A DNA stretch of 64,000 nucleotides from Caenispirillum salinarum AK4 (GCF_000315795.1 NZ_ANHY01000004.1:1-64000), one strand, 5' to 3'; positions 52,468-62,575 are shown, counted from the stretch's first letter. Program-made: numbers and translations. The notes: generated by a model not told the origin, from the sequence alone.

Positions 52468-52887
52468 TCAGGCCGCAGGCGGGCCGCGCGGCAGGCGCGA
52501 CCACGGACGGCGGTCGGCCTGGGGAGACGACGGCGACTCGGCGGACACCAGAAGCGGCAGGGCGGCCGGAAGGGGAACGGCCGCCACCGGCGCATCCAGG
52601 CCGCAGAAGCCGAGCGCGGTGCAGACGGGACAGGACTGGCTCGCGCCGGAAGGGGATGCGGCGCGGCCGCGCGCGTCCTGCTGGTCCGGGGTCATGGTGC
52701 GCGGCCCGAAGGCCGTGCAGACCAACAGGGTGCGCGGGAAACCGTCGGCCCCGGCCGGAAGGGGAACGGCCTGTCCCAGGGGCACGACGATCTGAAGCAG
52801 CAACGCGACGCTCGCCAGCCAGACGGCGAATCCGCCGGGGCCGGAGCGTCCGCGCCCGCGGCGCGCGATATATGAGCGATGCTGCAT
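52468..52887 (-). CDS. DUF2946-like membrane protein
   Basis: 139 residues. A basic N-terminus is followed by one hydrophobic helix (FAVWLASVALLLQIVVPLGQ). The middle carries a CPVC pair and other cysteines (LLVCTAFG, ALGFCGLD), and a Pro-rich tail follows. This pattern fits the DUF2946 proteins found next to copper genes. Function unproven; association with PCuAC suggests copper handling in the envelope. Confidence 0.7.
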   Translation of the reverse strand: MQHRSYIARRGRGRSGPGGFAVWLASVALLLQIVVPLGQAVPLPAGADGFPRTLLVCTAFGPRTMTPDQQDARGRAASPSGASQSCPVCTALGFCGLDAPVAAVPLPAALPLLVSAESPSSPQADRRPWSRLPRGPPAA

Positions 52888-52978
52888 GGGGCGCAGTGTG
52901 GCGCGTTCCCAGGCGTTTGGGAAGACCTTGCTGCGCGCCGGCCTTTACGCGGCGCCGGCGGCGGGCGATCATCGGCCC

Positions 52979-53746
52979 ATGCGCAAGGACATCCCCACCA
53001 TCATGCCCGGCCGCAGCCACCGCGACGCCGTCCGGCGGCTGCTCAGGGGCGTCCGCAAGGCCGGCCTCGCCACCACCATGGCAGAGGGCGGCGCACCCTA
53101 CGCCAGCCTCGTCACCGTCGCCACCGACCAGGACGGCAGCCCGCTCCTGCTGCTGTCGGGCCTGGCCGACCACACCCGAAACCTGGCCGCCGAGCCCCGC
53201 GCCGCCCTGCTGGTCGACGCGGCCGAAGGTCTCGACAACCCGCAGACGGGGCCGCGCGCCACGGTCATGGGCCGCATCGCCCGCGTTGCCGATCCGGCGG
53301 AGGAGGAGCGCGGCCGCCGGCGCTTCCTGGCGCGGCATCCTGCGGCGGCCCTGTACGCCGGCTTCGGCGATTTCGCGCTGTACCGCATGGCGGTGGAGCG
53401 GGCGCATTACGTGGGCGGATTCGCGCGCGCCGTGTGGATCGACGACGGGCCGTCGCTGCTCAGCCCGCCGGCCCTGGCCGCGGCCATGAGCGACGCCGAG
53501 GTTTCCATCATCACCCACATGAACGATGACCACGCCGACGCCGTTGACCTCTACGCGCGGCGGCTGTGCGGCCGGTCCGGCGAAGAAGGATGGCGCATGG
53601 CCGCCATCGACGCCGACGGCTGCGATCTGGTCTCCGCCGAACAGGCCGCGCGCCTGCCGTTCGATCCGTCGCTGACGGACCCGTCCGGGGCGCGGGAGAC
53701 CCTGGTGGCGCTGGTGAAAAAGGCGCGGGCGGGCGGTGCGGAATAG
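52979..53746 (+). CDS. HugZ-like heme/FMN-binding split-barrel protein
   Basis: 255 residues. The N-terminal half is a pyridoxamine-5'-phosphate-oxidase-like split barrel (LATTMAEGGAPYASLVTVAT; LLLSGLADHTRNLAAEPRAA; ARATVMGRIARV-type strand). The C-terminal ~85 residues begin with HMNDDHADAVDLY, the DUF2470 signature. This two-domain layout is that of HugZ, which breaks down or handles heme, and of related flavin-binding proteins. No heme-uptake gene is nearby. The ribosome-binding site is weak, so the exact start is uncertain. Confidence 0.85.
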   Translation: MRKDIPTIMPGRSHRDAVRRLLRGVRKAGLATTMAEGGAPYASLVTVATDQDGSPLLLLSGLADHTRNLAAEPRAALLVDAAEGLDNPQTGPRATVMGRIARVADPAEEERGRRRFLARHPAAALYAGFGDFALYRMAVERAHYVGGFARAVWIDDGPSLLSPPALAAAMSDAEVSIITHMNDDHADAVDLYARRLCGRSGEEGWRMAAIDADGCDLVSAEQAARLPFDPSLTDPSGARETLVALVKKARAGGAE

Positions 53747-53906
53747 TCCTTCGGACGTACCACACGCGACGCGCTAAAAACCTTCGCAAAACTGCCATCC
53801 TCACGGTTGCCCGCGCCCTTTTGAGCCACTATTGTACGCGCGTTCCGATTCGGAAATTTAGTGTCTCCGAATCGCGCGTTCACGAAACGTCATTAGCGGG
53901 AGCCTC

Positions 53907-55517
<1,611 letters not shown>

Positions 55518-55546
55518 TCCTGGCATCCCGCGACTCGCGGTGACGG

Positions 55547-55580
55547 AAACCGGCGCCTTCCGAGGGAGGCGCCGGTTTTC
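55547..55580. terminator. Terminator after pckA
   Basis: AAACCGGCGCC / GGCGCCGGTTTTC with a 10-base loop, between pckA and the converging six-gene operon. It can serve both. Confidence 0.85.
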
Positions 55581-55605
55581 GTTTCGGGGGAGCGGGGACC
55601 GGGCG

Positions 55606-56580
55606 TCAGGGCGGGGTGGGCTTGCGCACGGTCGACTCATACAGCGCGTGCGCATGACCGATGTAGTGCGAGAACGTCTCGGGCCGCAGGTCTTCCAGCC
55701 GGTCGCCAAAGCTCGGGATCGCCCGGTGTATCCAGAGGGCCGGCCTGCAGCCGGCGCCCGAGGCGTCGCGGGCGACCTGATCCAGAAGCACGTCAAGCTG
55801 CCCCTGATCCATCCCCGCGCCCAGATGGCGACGGCGGAACGGGTTGCCGCGCTTGTCCTTGAACGCAGGGCCGGCGTCGATGAAATAGCCGTCGTCCAGA
55901 ACCGTCACCACCAAAGCGACGGCCAGTTCGCCGTTGTCGTTGCGGCCGCAGGGCTGCCGGGGCCAGGCCCCGCCTTGATGACGCGAGTCGCTGATGTATT
56001 CCGCGTACAGGTCCTTTGCGAGAAATCGCGGGCCGGCGTCGCTGTCGGAGAATGGCAACTGACTGACGCCGAAGGCGACCACGGTGAACAGGACACCGAG
56101 CCAGAAAAATCGCAGGCTGAGCCGCACGCGCTTCTTCTGGCGAGCCCACGCGATTTTCAGATTTTCCTCCGTGTACGGCTGCATTCTGGGGCGCCGAACG
56201 ACGATCCTTAAAAAGCGCAGTTCCCTTTTGAGTTCGGCCTTGCTCGGAGAGCCGTCGCCATGGCTGTGCGGCTGCGCCTTCCGGCCTTCCAACTCGTCCC
56301 GCAGGTCCTGCGCCCTGCTTTCCTGAAGGATCAGGTCCGCCTCGCTCACGCGGCTGGCGATGAGGATGCCGACCAGAAAGAACGAGAGGGCACATAGTGC
56401 GGCATCGATATAGGTCGGGCGCCCGCCGGCCAGACTCAGCATCGCCGCGGCGGCCGGTACGGCGCCAGAATTCAGGTAGAGGCAGAGCTTGGCCGTTCCG
56501 AGGAACGCACCGTCGAGCGCCTCCTCCGCATGGTCGATGCGGTCGACAAGGCCATCGTCGGCTTCGCCGTCGGACGTCAT
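55606..56580 (-). CDS. Operon gene 6: three-TM protein with ExbD-like C-terminal region
   Basis: 324 residues, no recognised family. Two helices near the N-terminus (~32-50 and ~58-76), a charged coiled-coil stretch (SEADLILQESRAQDLRDELE) and a third helix (~153-173, FWLGVLFTVVAFGVSQL) precede a ~150-residue domain probably outside the membrane. That domain has a VVTVLDDGYFIDAGP strand pair, LDVLLDQVARD helix and ALWIHRAIPSFGDRLEDL, which loosely follows the ExbD/TolR periplasmic pattern (strand, helix, I-aD--vpYg). The ATG overlaps the stop of the 62-residue gene (ATGA). Last gene of the operon. Confidence 0.75.
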   Translation of the reverse strand: MTSDGEADDGLVDRIDHAEEALDGAFLGTAKLCLYLNSGAVPAAAAMLSLAGGRPTYIDAALCALSFFLVGILIASRVSEADLILQESRAQDLRDELEGRKAQPHSHGDGSPSKAELKRELRFLRIVVRRPRMQPYTEENLKIAWARQKKRVRLSLRFFWLGVLFTVVAFGVSQLPFSDSDAGPRFLAKDLYAEYISDSRHQGGAWPRQPCGRNDNGELAVALVVTVLDDGYFIDAGPAFKDKRGNPFRRRHLGAGMDQGQLDVLLDQVARDASGAGCRPALWIHRAIPSFGDRLEDLRPETFSHYIGHAHALYESTVRKPTPP

Positions 56581-56765
56581 GTGAACCGATCCATGAACCG
56601 GTTCAACCAGTTAGGCGGCCGTCGGGGCGGATCGACCGGATCGCGCGGCGGAACGGGTTCAGATGGGTCAGAATACACTTCGCCTTCATCCGGACCGAGA
56701 GCCGCCCGCAGTCTCTCCAGAAGGCCATTGCACGCCTCCCGTGTTTTCGGCAGTCCACCCGTCAC
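56577..56765 (-). CDS. Operon gene 5: 62-residue Pro-rich protein
   Basis: 62 residues, GTG start. An N-terminal helix (REACNGLLERLRAALG) is followed by an acidic then Pro/Arg-rich tail (VPPRDPVDPPRRPPNWLNRF). It begins 10 bases after gene 4, has GAGG before its start, and its TGA overlaps the ATG of gene 6. This translational coupling argues that the frame is used. Function unknown; perhaps a small linker subunit. Confidence 0.6.
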   Translation of the reverse strand: MTGGLPKTREACNGLLERLRAALGPDEGEVYSDPSEPVPPRDPVDPPRRPPNWLNRFMDRFT

Positions 56766-56775
56766 CGGTTCATCC

Positions 56776-57750
56776 TCACCGCAGCCGGGTCCGGTAGATG
56801 TAGACGTGGCCTTCCACCAGTTCGTCCATGGCGCGCAGCTGGTTGGCGTCGGTCACCGCGTTGTTGTCGTACCGCACGTAGTAGCGGCACCCGCGCCGTT
56901 CACTGTCGTCGTAGATGCGCCGGAAGACGCGCCTGAAGTCGGATCGGCTCATCACGCCACCCAGCATCTGCCGGTCGAGCCCAAGGGCCGCCGCCTGATC
57001 GGCGCGGGAAGCAGGCCAGGCGGGCGAGACGATCAGATAGCCGTTGAACGCCTTGACGTTGGCAAGGTACTGCAGGGCGCCGTCCGGGTCGTCGCCCTTC
57101 CGCCAGCATGCGGGCGCACCGATGCCCGCGCCGCCGCCGGTGACTTCTTCCAGCTTCGCCACGCGGCTGCGGAGCACCTGGTTCTGCTGCCGCTTGTCGG
57201 CCATTTCGGCTTCCAGGTCGTCTGCTTGCTGCTGTGCCTCCTGCAAGCGGGCCGCCAGGGCCTTCGCGAAATCCTCGGTGGCCTTCAGCCGACGCTCCGC
57301 CGCCTCCCGCGCCTGCCGCTCCGCTTCGAGTTGGTGCTTGACGTCACTGTACTTCGCGAGAAGCTCCCGCTTGTCGTCGGTCAGCGACGACGCCATCTCT
57401 TCCTTCTGGGCCCGCTCCTCGGAAAGCTCCTCCTTGAGCCGTGCGACCTGGGTCTCAAGTTCGGAAAGCGCGACAAGGCGGGAGAACAGGGCGTCCACGT
57501 CGGCCGGCACGACCTCGGACTTGCCAAGCCCCTTGCCCAGCGCATTCTCCAGCGCCATAAGACGCTCGCGCTCCTCCATCAGCGCCTCGCGCGACGGTTC
57601 GTTGGTGGCGAAAGCGCCCGAGGCGGCGCCGATGATGATCACCAGGAACACCATTGCCACCATGACCTCGGCCAGGGTCAGGGCCACGAAGTCGGGCCGC
57701 TGGAGAAGACGGGAGAGGTTGCCGAGGGACGTCGGCTGTCGGTCATCCAT
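56776..57750 (-). CDS. Operon gene 4: MotB/ExbD/ZorB-like single-TM stator protein with long coiled coil
   Basis: 324 residues. One helix lies at residues 22-46. Its start, LTLAEVMVAMVFLVIII, aligns with the T-x-A-D-L-M motif of MotB/ZorB, with Glu28 at the place of the proton-carrying Asp. Residues ~53-215 are a coiled coil (EERERLMALENALGKGL; QLEAERQAREAAERRLK). The C-terminal ~100 residues form a compact domain with two cysteines (PACWRKGD; RRGCRYYVRYD), not an OmpA peptidoglycan domain. The start overlaps gene 3 by eight bases and has GGAGG. I infer a partner of gene 3 in an ion-driven membrane complex. Confidence 0.75.
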   Translation of the reverse strand: MDDRQPTSLGNLSRLLQRPDFVALTLAEVMVAMVFLVIIIGAASGAFATNEPSREALMEERERLMALENALGKGLGKSEVVPADVDALFSRLVALSELETQVARLKEELSEERAQKEEMASSLTDDKRELLAKYSDVKHQLEAERQAREAAERRLKATEDFAKALAARLQEAQQQADDLEAEMADKRQQNQVLRSRVAKLEEVTGGGAGIGAPACWRKGDDPDGALQYLANVKAFNGYLIVSPAWPASRADQAAALGLDRQMLGGVMSRSDFRRVFRRIYDDSERRGCRYYVRYDNNAVTDANQLRAMDELVEGHVYIYRTRLR

Positions 57751-59245
57751 TTCGCGCCTCCGCGTACCTGTGGACCTGCTCGCTCTTTTGCGTTGCGTCC
57801 TCGAGAATGCTCGCCAAGGCTTCATCGAGAGCGTGCATGCTGTTGGTGAAATCCCTTGCGATGCCCTGCACCGCGGCCGTCAGCTTGGTGAAAACGGCCT
57901 GGGCCTCCGTGTCCCAGTGCTGCTGCACGGCCTGGGTGCTCGTCTCGGCAGCCTCCTGGAACGATTTCAGCGCTGCCTCGCGGGCTGCCCGCATCTGCTC
58001 CTGCGCCCGCTGCATCTGCGCAAGGTCGGCTTCCAGGACCTTATTGAACCGCTCACGTCCCTGCGCGCTGGCCTCTGCGAAGCCGCTGCTGTGCTCCTCC
58101 CAAACGGTGGCGGCCGACTCCATGCGGTCGTTGAGCGTGGTCGACGCGGCCTCGATCCCCGCCACGGCCTGGGACAGCGACTCGACCGCCGCCGCCATGG
58201 AGGCGTCGATGCGCTCGAAGGCGTGGGCGCCGGTGCCGATGGCCGCCGCGCCCGCCTCGGAACTGGCGGCGAACTTGTCCATGGCGTTCCGCGCCCGGCC
58301 CATGTTGGCGTTGGCACCGCTGAGCGTCTTGGAGAACCCCTGGAACTCCTCGACCGCCGCCTGCATCCTGGCGGCCGTGTCCTGCACCCGCGCCTCAAGC
58401 GTCGCGATGTTGTCGGCCAGGCCGGAGAACATCTCGTCTAATTGGACGTGAACGTGCTCCGCCGGCGGGCGGAAGGTGCGAATCTGCTGCTCCAGGTCGC
58501 CGATGGCCGTGCTGAGCCGTTCCGTCCCGTTCTGCATGGACGTGCGAATGCTCTCGGCGTTTTCGTTGGTTGTGCCGGCGATCTTCGCGGCCGATTTCTT
58601 GTATTCCTCCATCACCTCGTTCAGCGACGCGTCGAGGTTTGCCGAGATGTTCGTCCTGGTCTCATCAAGCGTCTCCTTGAAGCCCTGCTCGATGGTCTTG
58701 CCGGACTCCCGGATGCTGGCGGCGGCGGCGCCGCTGGCCTCGTTGATGAGGTCCACCGCCTTGGTCAGGTTGTAGGTCAGGGCCTTGACGTTCTCGTGGA
58801 TCTGCCAACGGGCTTCCTGCTCCTCCTGGTCGATGCGCGGCACAAGCTGGCTGAGCATGGTGCGCAGGTAGAAGCCGAAGATCGTGGTGGTCAGCGCCAC
58901 GCCGAAGCGGCCCAGAAGGTGGGCGGCGGCGATTCCCTCCTCCGGCGCCATCAGCATGCCGAGCAGGCTGGCCGACAGCGACGTCAGGGTGAACAGGAAC
59001 CCCAGGAAATACAGGGCGTCGCCCAGCACGTCGCGGTGCTTGCGCTTGGGGTCCTGCTTCCTGCCCCAGAGAAAGAAGCCGGTCATGCAGCCGAGCGGCC
59101 ATCCGACCACCACCCACCAGGGCGCCTCGGGCCACCACTGGCCAGCCGCCATCAACCCGCCCGCGCCCAAGAAGAAGGCCCACGAGAACCGTCTCCCCAG
59201 GCCTTGCGGCGTGCCGCCCTTCTTGTCTTGCGATTCCGACGCCAT
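57743..59245 (-). CDS. Operon gene 3: MotA/ExbB/ZorA-like protein with ~360-residue coiled-coil tail
   Basis: 500 residues. Four hydrophobic helices (~20-36, 41-60, 77-100, 108-132) are followed by a long, helical cytoplasmic tail from ~140 to the end. Helices 3-4 contain GFLFTLTSLSASLLGMLMA and RFGVALTTTIFGFYLRTML, the latter like the G-ALxTTxxG element of MotA/TolQ/ExbB. The tail (ASIRESGKTIEQGFKETLDE; NADNIATL-type repeats) resembles methyl-accepting or apolipoprotein-type coiled coils, as in the ZorA tail. ATG at 59245 was preferred over GTG at 59251. Probably forms a stator with gene 4. Confidence 0.75.
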   Translation of the reverse strand: MASESQDKKGGTPQGLGRRFSWAFFLGAGGLMAAGQWWPEAPWWVVVGWPLGCMTGFFLWGRKQDPKRKHRDVLGDALYFLGFLFTLTSLSASLLGMLMAPEEGIAAAHLLGRFGVALTTTIFGFYLRTMLSQLVPRIDQEEQEARWQIHENVKALTYNLTKAVDLINEASGAAAASIRESGKTIEQGFKETLDETRTNISANLDASLNEVMEEYKKSAAKIAGTTNENAESIRTSMQNGTERLSTAIGDLEQQIRTFRPPAEHVHVQLDEMFSGLADNIATLEARVQDTAARMQAAVEEFQGFSKTLSGANANMGRARNAMDKFAASSEAGAAAIGTGAHAFERIDASMAAAVESLSQAVAGIEAASTTLNDRMESAATVWEEHSSGFAEASAQGRERFNKVLEADLAQMQRAQEQMRAAREAALKSFQEAAETSTQAVQQHWDTEAQAVFTKLTAAVQGIARDFTNSMHALDEALASILEDATQKSEQVHRYAEARNG

Positions 59246-59272
59246 ACCCACTTCCCCTCAAGTCACTCTTGC

Positions 59273-60076
59273 TCAGCGCACGCGGTCCACCTGCGTGAGC
59301 CGGCCGCCCATTTCGGCGATCCATTGTTCCCAGAACGCGACGTGGTCCCGCCCCTGGAATTGCGTGAAGCCGGGACGCACCAGGTAGATCAACTGGACAT
59401 CCACATCGTTCAGAAGCGCCGACGGCGCGGCCCGCCCCGCCTGCCGCCGGAAGGCCTCGAAGTCCGCCCCGTTGGGGCCGTACTGCGAGAAGTACGGCAT
59501 GTTGTGCAGCATGTCGGAGACGATGAGCAGCCGCCGCCGGCTGGACTGGTCCGGCTGGAAGGTCGGCAGCGTGGTGATCACCTGGATCATTTCCATGATC
59601 GGCGACGTCCCGGCCTCCCGGCCCTCCACGGCTTCTTCCAGCGCCGTGTCCAGCGGCCGGCGGAAGCCTTGCTCGAACCGCCGCCGGATCAGCGCCGGAT
59701 TCTGGTACAGCGCGTTCGCCTCCGTCCCGTCGCCGGGGGAGCACTTGGAGAACAGCGGCTCCAGGTCGTAGTCGTCATCGCTGAGCACGAACAGCGACAG
59801 CCGCTCGCCGGCGTCCAGGTCGGCCGATGCTGCCTCCAGCCGGCGCCGCACGACGGCCGCCTGGGTCCGGCTGAGCGAGTCCGACCGGTCGACCAGCACC
59901 GCCAGATGATCCGTCGGCCCGTCGACCGGGCAGAACGTCTCGGGGTTGTAGGCTTGGGAGCCGCCGACGGCCAGCCGCACGCCGATCAGCGCCAGCAGCA
60001 CCACGCCGATGCCGGCAATGATGGCGAGGCCCTGGCGGTCCTTCTTGCTCAAGTTCTTTTTCTTACGCGGGGGCAT
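59273..60076 (-). CDS. Operon gene 2: membrane-anchored von Willebrand factor A protein
   Basis: 267 residues. A Lys-rich start (MPPRKKKNLSKKDRQ) and one helix at ~16-36 anchor it, probably with the domain in the periplasm. The vWA domain begins HLAVLVDRSDSLSRTQ: Asp63, Ser65 and Ser67 form a complete MIDAS DxSxS site. RRLLIVSDMLHNMPYF supplies the later conserved Asp. It also has two cysteines (ETFCPVD; FSKCSPGD). vWA domains bind protein partners through a divalent metal. It starts 9 bases after gene 1, with AAGGTGA as ribosome-binding site. Confidence 0.8.
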   Translation of the reverse strand: MPPRKKKNLSKKDRQGLAIIAGIGVVLLALIGVRLAVGGSQAYNPETFCPVDGPTDHLAVLVDRSDSLSRTQAAVVRRRLEAASADLDAGERLSLFVLSDDDYDLEPLFSKCSPGDGTEANALYQNPALIRRRFEQGFRRPLDTALEEAVEGREAGTSPIMEMIQVITTLPTFQPDQSSRRRLLIVSDMLHNMPYFSQYGPNGADFEAFRRQAGRAAPSALLNDVDVQLIYLVRPGFTQFQGRDHVAFWEQWIAEMGGRLTQVDRVR

Positions 60077-60085
60077 GGATCACCT

Positions 60086-61501
60086 TCACGCGGCTGCGGC
60101 GCCGGCGGCCGGCGCAGGACCGTCGCGCTTGAGAAGCCGCTCCGCCTCCTCCTCGACCTCGCGGAAGAAGGCGCTGGTGTCCTCGAGCTTCCGGCTGTTC
60201 AGGCTGCGCAGCGCGTCCAGCGTGTCGCCGATCTTGCCGCGCATGTCCTTGACCGCCACGTTGAACTGCTCAAGGTTGCGCTCCTCGTCCTTGAGGTCGG
60301 GCAGCGCCATGCGCAGGTGCTTGCCGAAGCTGTACTTGTCGTTCCAGTACGGCGGATTGTTCGCCGTGCGGATTTCCGAATTCTGCGCGCGATAGGTGAA
60401 CAGAAGCAGGTTGCAGGCCTCTTCCAGCGCGTTGGCGTGCCGGGTGTAGTCGTTGCAGACGGCGCGCGACCGGTCGATCAGGTCGCTGTATTCGCGCACG
60501 TGCGCCTGCCCGGTGGCGACCATGGCGTCGGCCTTCACCCGGTGCTCGTCGATGGCGCCGTTGATGGCGGTGGTGATGGCCTGGCGCCGTTCCAGGTAGT
60601 TGGCCTCCGCCTCCTTGTAGGCGCGGTGCAGGCGGCCATAGCCCGGCAACGGATCGTCAGCCTTGAAGGCCTTGATCATGGCGATGATGGCAAAGACGGT
60701 GCCCAGCCCGAACAGGATCCAGGCATCCAGATTGTTGATGCCGAACGGCGAGCGGATGAGGTTGGGAATCGCCTGGACGATGGCCGTGAACGGGTCGGAC
60801 TCCAGAACCGCCCGGTAGTGGGCGACCGCCAGGTTGAACGTGACCAGCAGAACGCCGTACAGGCCCAGCCCCGCCGAGGCCGCGATGCGCAGGTTCTGGT
60901 CGACCAGCGGATGCACGTAGGGCAAGACGCGCGAACCGATCAGCAGCGCCGGCACCACGTTCACCAGCGAGATCAGCAGTGCCTGGAACAGGCCGCCGAG
61001 CAGGCCGAGATCGCTGCCCTTGGCGAAGAAATAGCTGTTGGCGATGGATTCGGCGAGCACGATCCCGCCCACGATCGCCCAGTGCAGGATGAAGGAATCC
61101 GGGTACGACGGCTCCCGCCGGCACTTGTGGCGCGCCTGGAACACGCGCACCTCGCGCAGCATCCGGCGCTCGTGCTCCCGGGCCTTCACCAGGCCCGGGC
61201 GATGTTCGTGCTCGGCACGCTCGATGGCGGAATCGGCCTCCTTGGGGATGTCCTCGATCCGCAGGTTCGCCATCTCGCGCTCGATCTGTTCGCGCCGGGT
61301 CTTGTGGCGGTCCAGGGCATCGCGGCTTTCCCTCCGGGCCTGGTCGAGCAACTCGCCGATGCGCTGGACGATGTCGCGCTGGGGGACGTCGAAATCCGTG
61401 GCGCCGGGGCCCGGCTGGTTCATCTGCCCCTGCTGAATGGCCTTGTTCTCGATGTCGAGGTCCCGCGCGAGGCCGTCGACGTCAATATCGTGCTCTAGCA
61501 T
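60086..61501 (-). CDS. Operon gene 1: four-TM protein with coiled-coil flanks
   Basis: 471 residues, no recognised family. The N-terminal ~130 residues are charged helices (GELLDQARRESRDALDRHKT). Four hydrophobic helices follow (~137-160, 165-195, 203-228, 258-279). The C-terminal ~190 residues are again helical (YKEAEANYLERRQAITTAIN; EVEEEAERLLKRDG). A GGGGGCAG ribosome-binding site precedes the ATG. It opens the six-gene operon and could be a second membrane scaffold around the stator-like pair. Confidence 0.75.
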   Translation of the reverse strand: MLEHDIDVDGLARDLDIENKAIQQGQMNQPGPGATDFDVPQRDIVQRIGELLDQARRESRDALDRHKTRREQIEREMANLRIEDIPKEADSAIERAEHEHRPGLVKAREHERRMLREVRVFQARHKCRREPSYPDSFILHWAIVGGIVLAESIANSYFFAKGSDLGLLGGLFQALLISLVNVVPALLIGSRVLPYVHPLVDQNLRIAASAGLGLYGVLLVTFNLAVAHYRAVLESDPFTAIVQAIPNLIRSPFGINNLDAWILFGLGTVFAIIAMIKAFKADDPLPGYGRLHRAYKEAEANYLERRQAITTAINGAIDEHRVKADAMVATGQAHVREYSDLIDRSRAVCNDYTRHANALEEACNLLLFTYRAQNSEIRTANNPPYWNDKYSFGKHLRMALPDLKDEERNLEQFNVAVKDMRGKIGDTLDALRSLNSRKLEDTSAFFREVEEEAERLLKRDGPAPAAGAAAA

Positions 61502-61730
61502 GTCTGCCCCCGAACGGCGCGGCGAACAGACACATCCATCGCCGCAGACTACTCCCTAATCGCCATTATGCGACGAAAGTTTGCTGCGGTGCAATCTTCC
61601 AGTGCGGAAGGTGATTCGTGTGAAACAGCGGTTGAACCGAAGGAACTGCGACCCTTGATTTAGGAAAAGGCGCCGTCTTCTACCTGCGGGTTGGCGTTGA
61701 CTGACGCGCGCGACACGCCGCCCGACAACG
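61502..61730. other. Upstream region of the six-gene operon
   Basis: No gene is visible. The stretch 61550..61670 is clearly lower in GC than average and probably holds the operon promoter on the minus strand, though I cannot fix -35/-10 elements. Confidence 0.35.
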
Positions 61731-61770
61731 AAAAACCCCGCCAGAACGCATCGCTCCGGCGGGGCTTTCG
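61731..61770 (-). terminator. Terminator after sdhB
   Basis: AAAACCCCGCC / GGCGGGGCTTT stem with a 14-base loop; on the minus strand it is followed by GTTTTTCG. It separates sdhAB from the downstream operon on the same strand. Confidence 0.85.
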
Positions 61771-61792
61771 TATCCGGCGTGGGCGGTGTGCC

Positions 61793-62575
61793 TTACAGCA
61801 CGCGCTCGGCCAGCTTCTGCTTGATGTCCGCAATGGCCTTGGCGGGGTTCAGGCCCTTGGGACACGTGTTGGTGCAGTTCATGATGGTGTGGCAGCGGTA
61901 CAGGCGGAAGGGGTCTTCCAGCTGGTCCAGGCGCTCGCCGGTCGCTTCGTCACGGCTGTCGTTGATCCAGCGCGCGGCCTGCAGCAGGATTGCCGGGCCC
62001 AGGTAGCGGTCGCCGTTCCACCAGTAGCTGGGGCAGGAGGTGGTGCAGCAGAAGCACAGGATGCACTCCCACAGGCCGTCCAGCTCGGCGCGCTCTTCCG
62101 GCGACTGCGGACGCTCCTTGTTGGCGGACACCGCCGTGTCGGCCTTCATCCAGGGCTCGATGCTGCGGTACTGGGCATAGACCGTGGTCAGGTCGGGCAC
62201 AAGGTCCTTGACCACCGGCATGTGCGGCAGCGGGTAGACGTTGACCGCGCCGTCGACCTCGTCGATGGGCTTCAGGCACGCCAGGGTGTTGCCGCCGTCG
62301 ATGTTCATGGAGCACGAGCCGCAGATGCCCTCGCGGCACGAGCGCCGCAGGGTCAGCGTGCTGTCGACCTCGTTCTTGATCTTCAAGAGGGCGTCCAGGA
62401 CCATGGGGCCGCAGTCGTCCAGGTCGATCTCGAACGTGTCCACGCGCGGGTTTTCGCCCAGGTCCGGATCGTAGCGGTAGATCTTGAAGGCCTTGACGTT
62501 CTTCGCACCGGCCGGCGCCTTGAAGGTCTTGCCCTCCTTCACGCGGCTGTTCGGCGGCAGAGTGAATTCAGCCAT
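61793..62575 (-). CDS. sdhB: Succinate dehydrogenase iron-sulfur subunit
   Basis: 260 residues, complex II subunit carrying electrons from SdhA to the membrane quinone site. The [2Fe-2S] ligands are in [16 protein letters not shown] and LACL; the [4Fe-4S] and [3Fe-4S] ligands are in [17 protein letters not shown] and [27 protein letters not shown] precedes the ATG at 62575. It lies 45 bases after sdhA and ends at a terminator. Confidence 0.98.
   Translation of the reverse strand: MAEFTLPPNSRVKEGKTFKAPAGAKNVKAFKIYRYDPDLGENPRVDTFEIDLDDCGPMVLDALLKIKNEVDSTLTLRRSCREGICGSCSMNIDGGNTLACLKPIDEVDGAVNVYPLPHMPVVKDLVPDLTTVYAQYRSIEPWMKADTAVSANKERPQSPEERAELDGLWECILCFCCTTSCPSYWWNGDRYLGPAILLQAARWINDSRDEATGERLDQLEDPFRLYRCHTIMNCTNTCPKGLNPAKAIADIKQKLAERVL

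Noticed and set aside
55606-61501. Complete Zorya defence system
   Set aside because: ZorA-like and ZorB-like proteins are present, but there is no ZorC, no ZorD helicase/nuclease and no ZorE HNH protein, and the B-like subunit lacks an OmpA domain.
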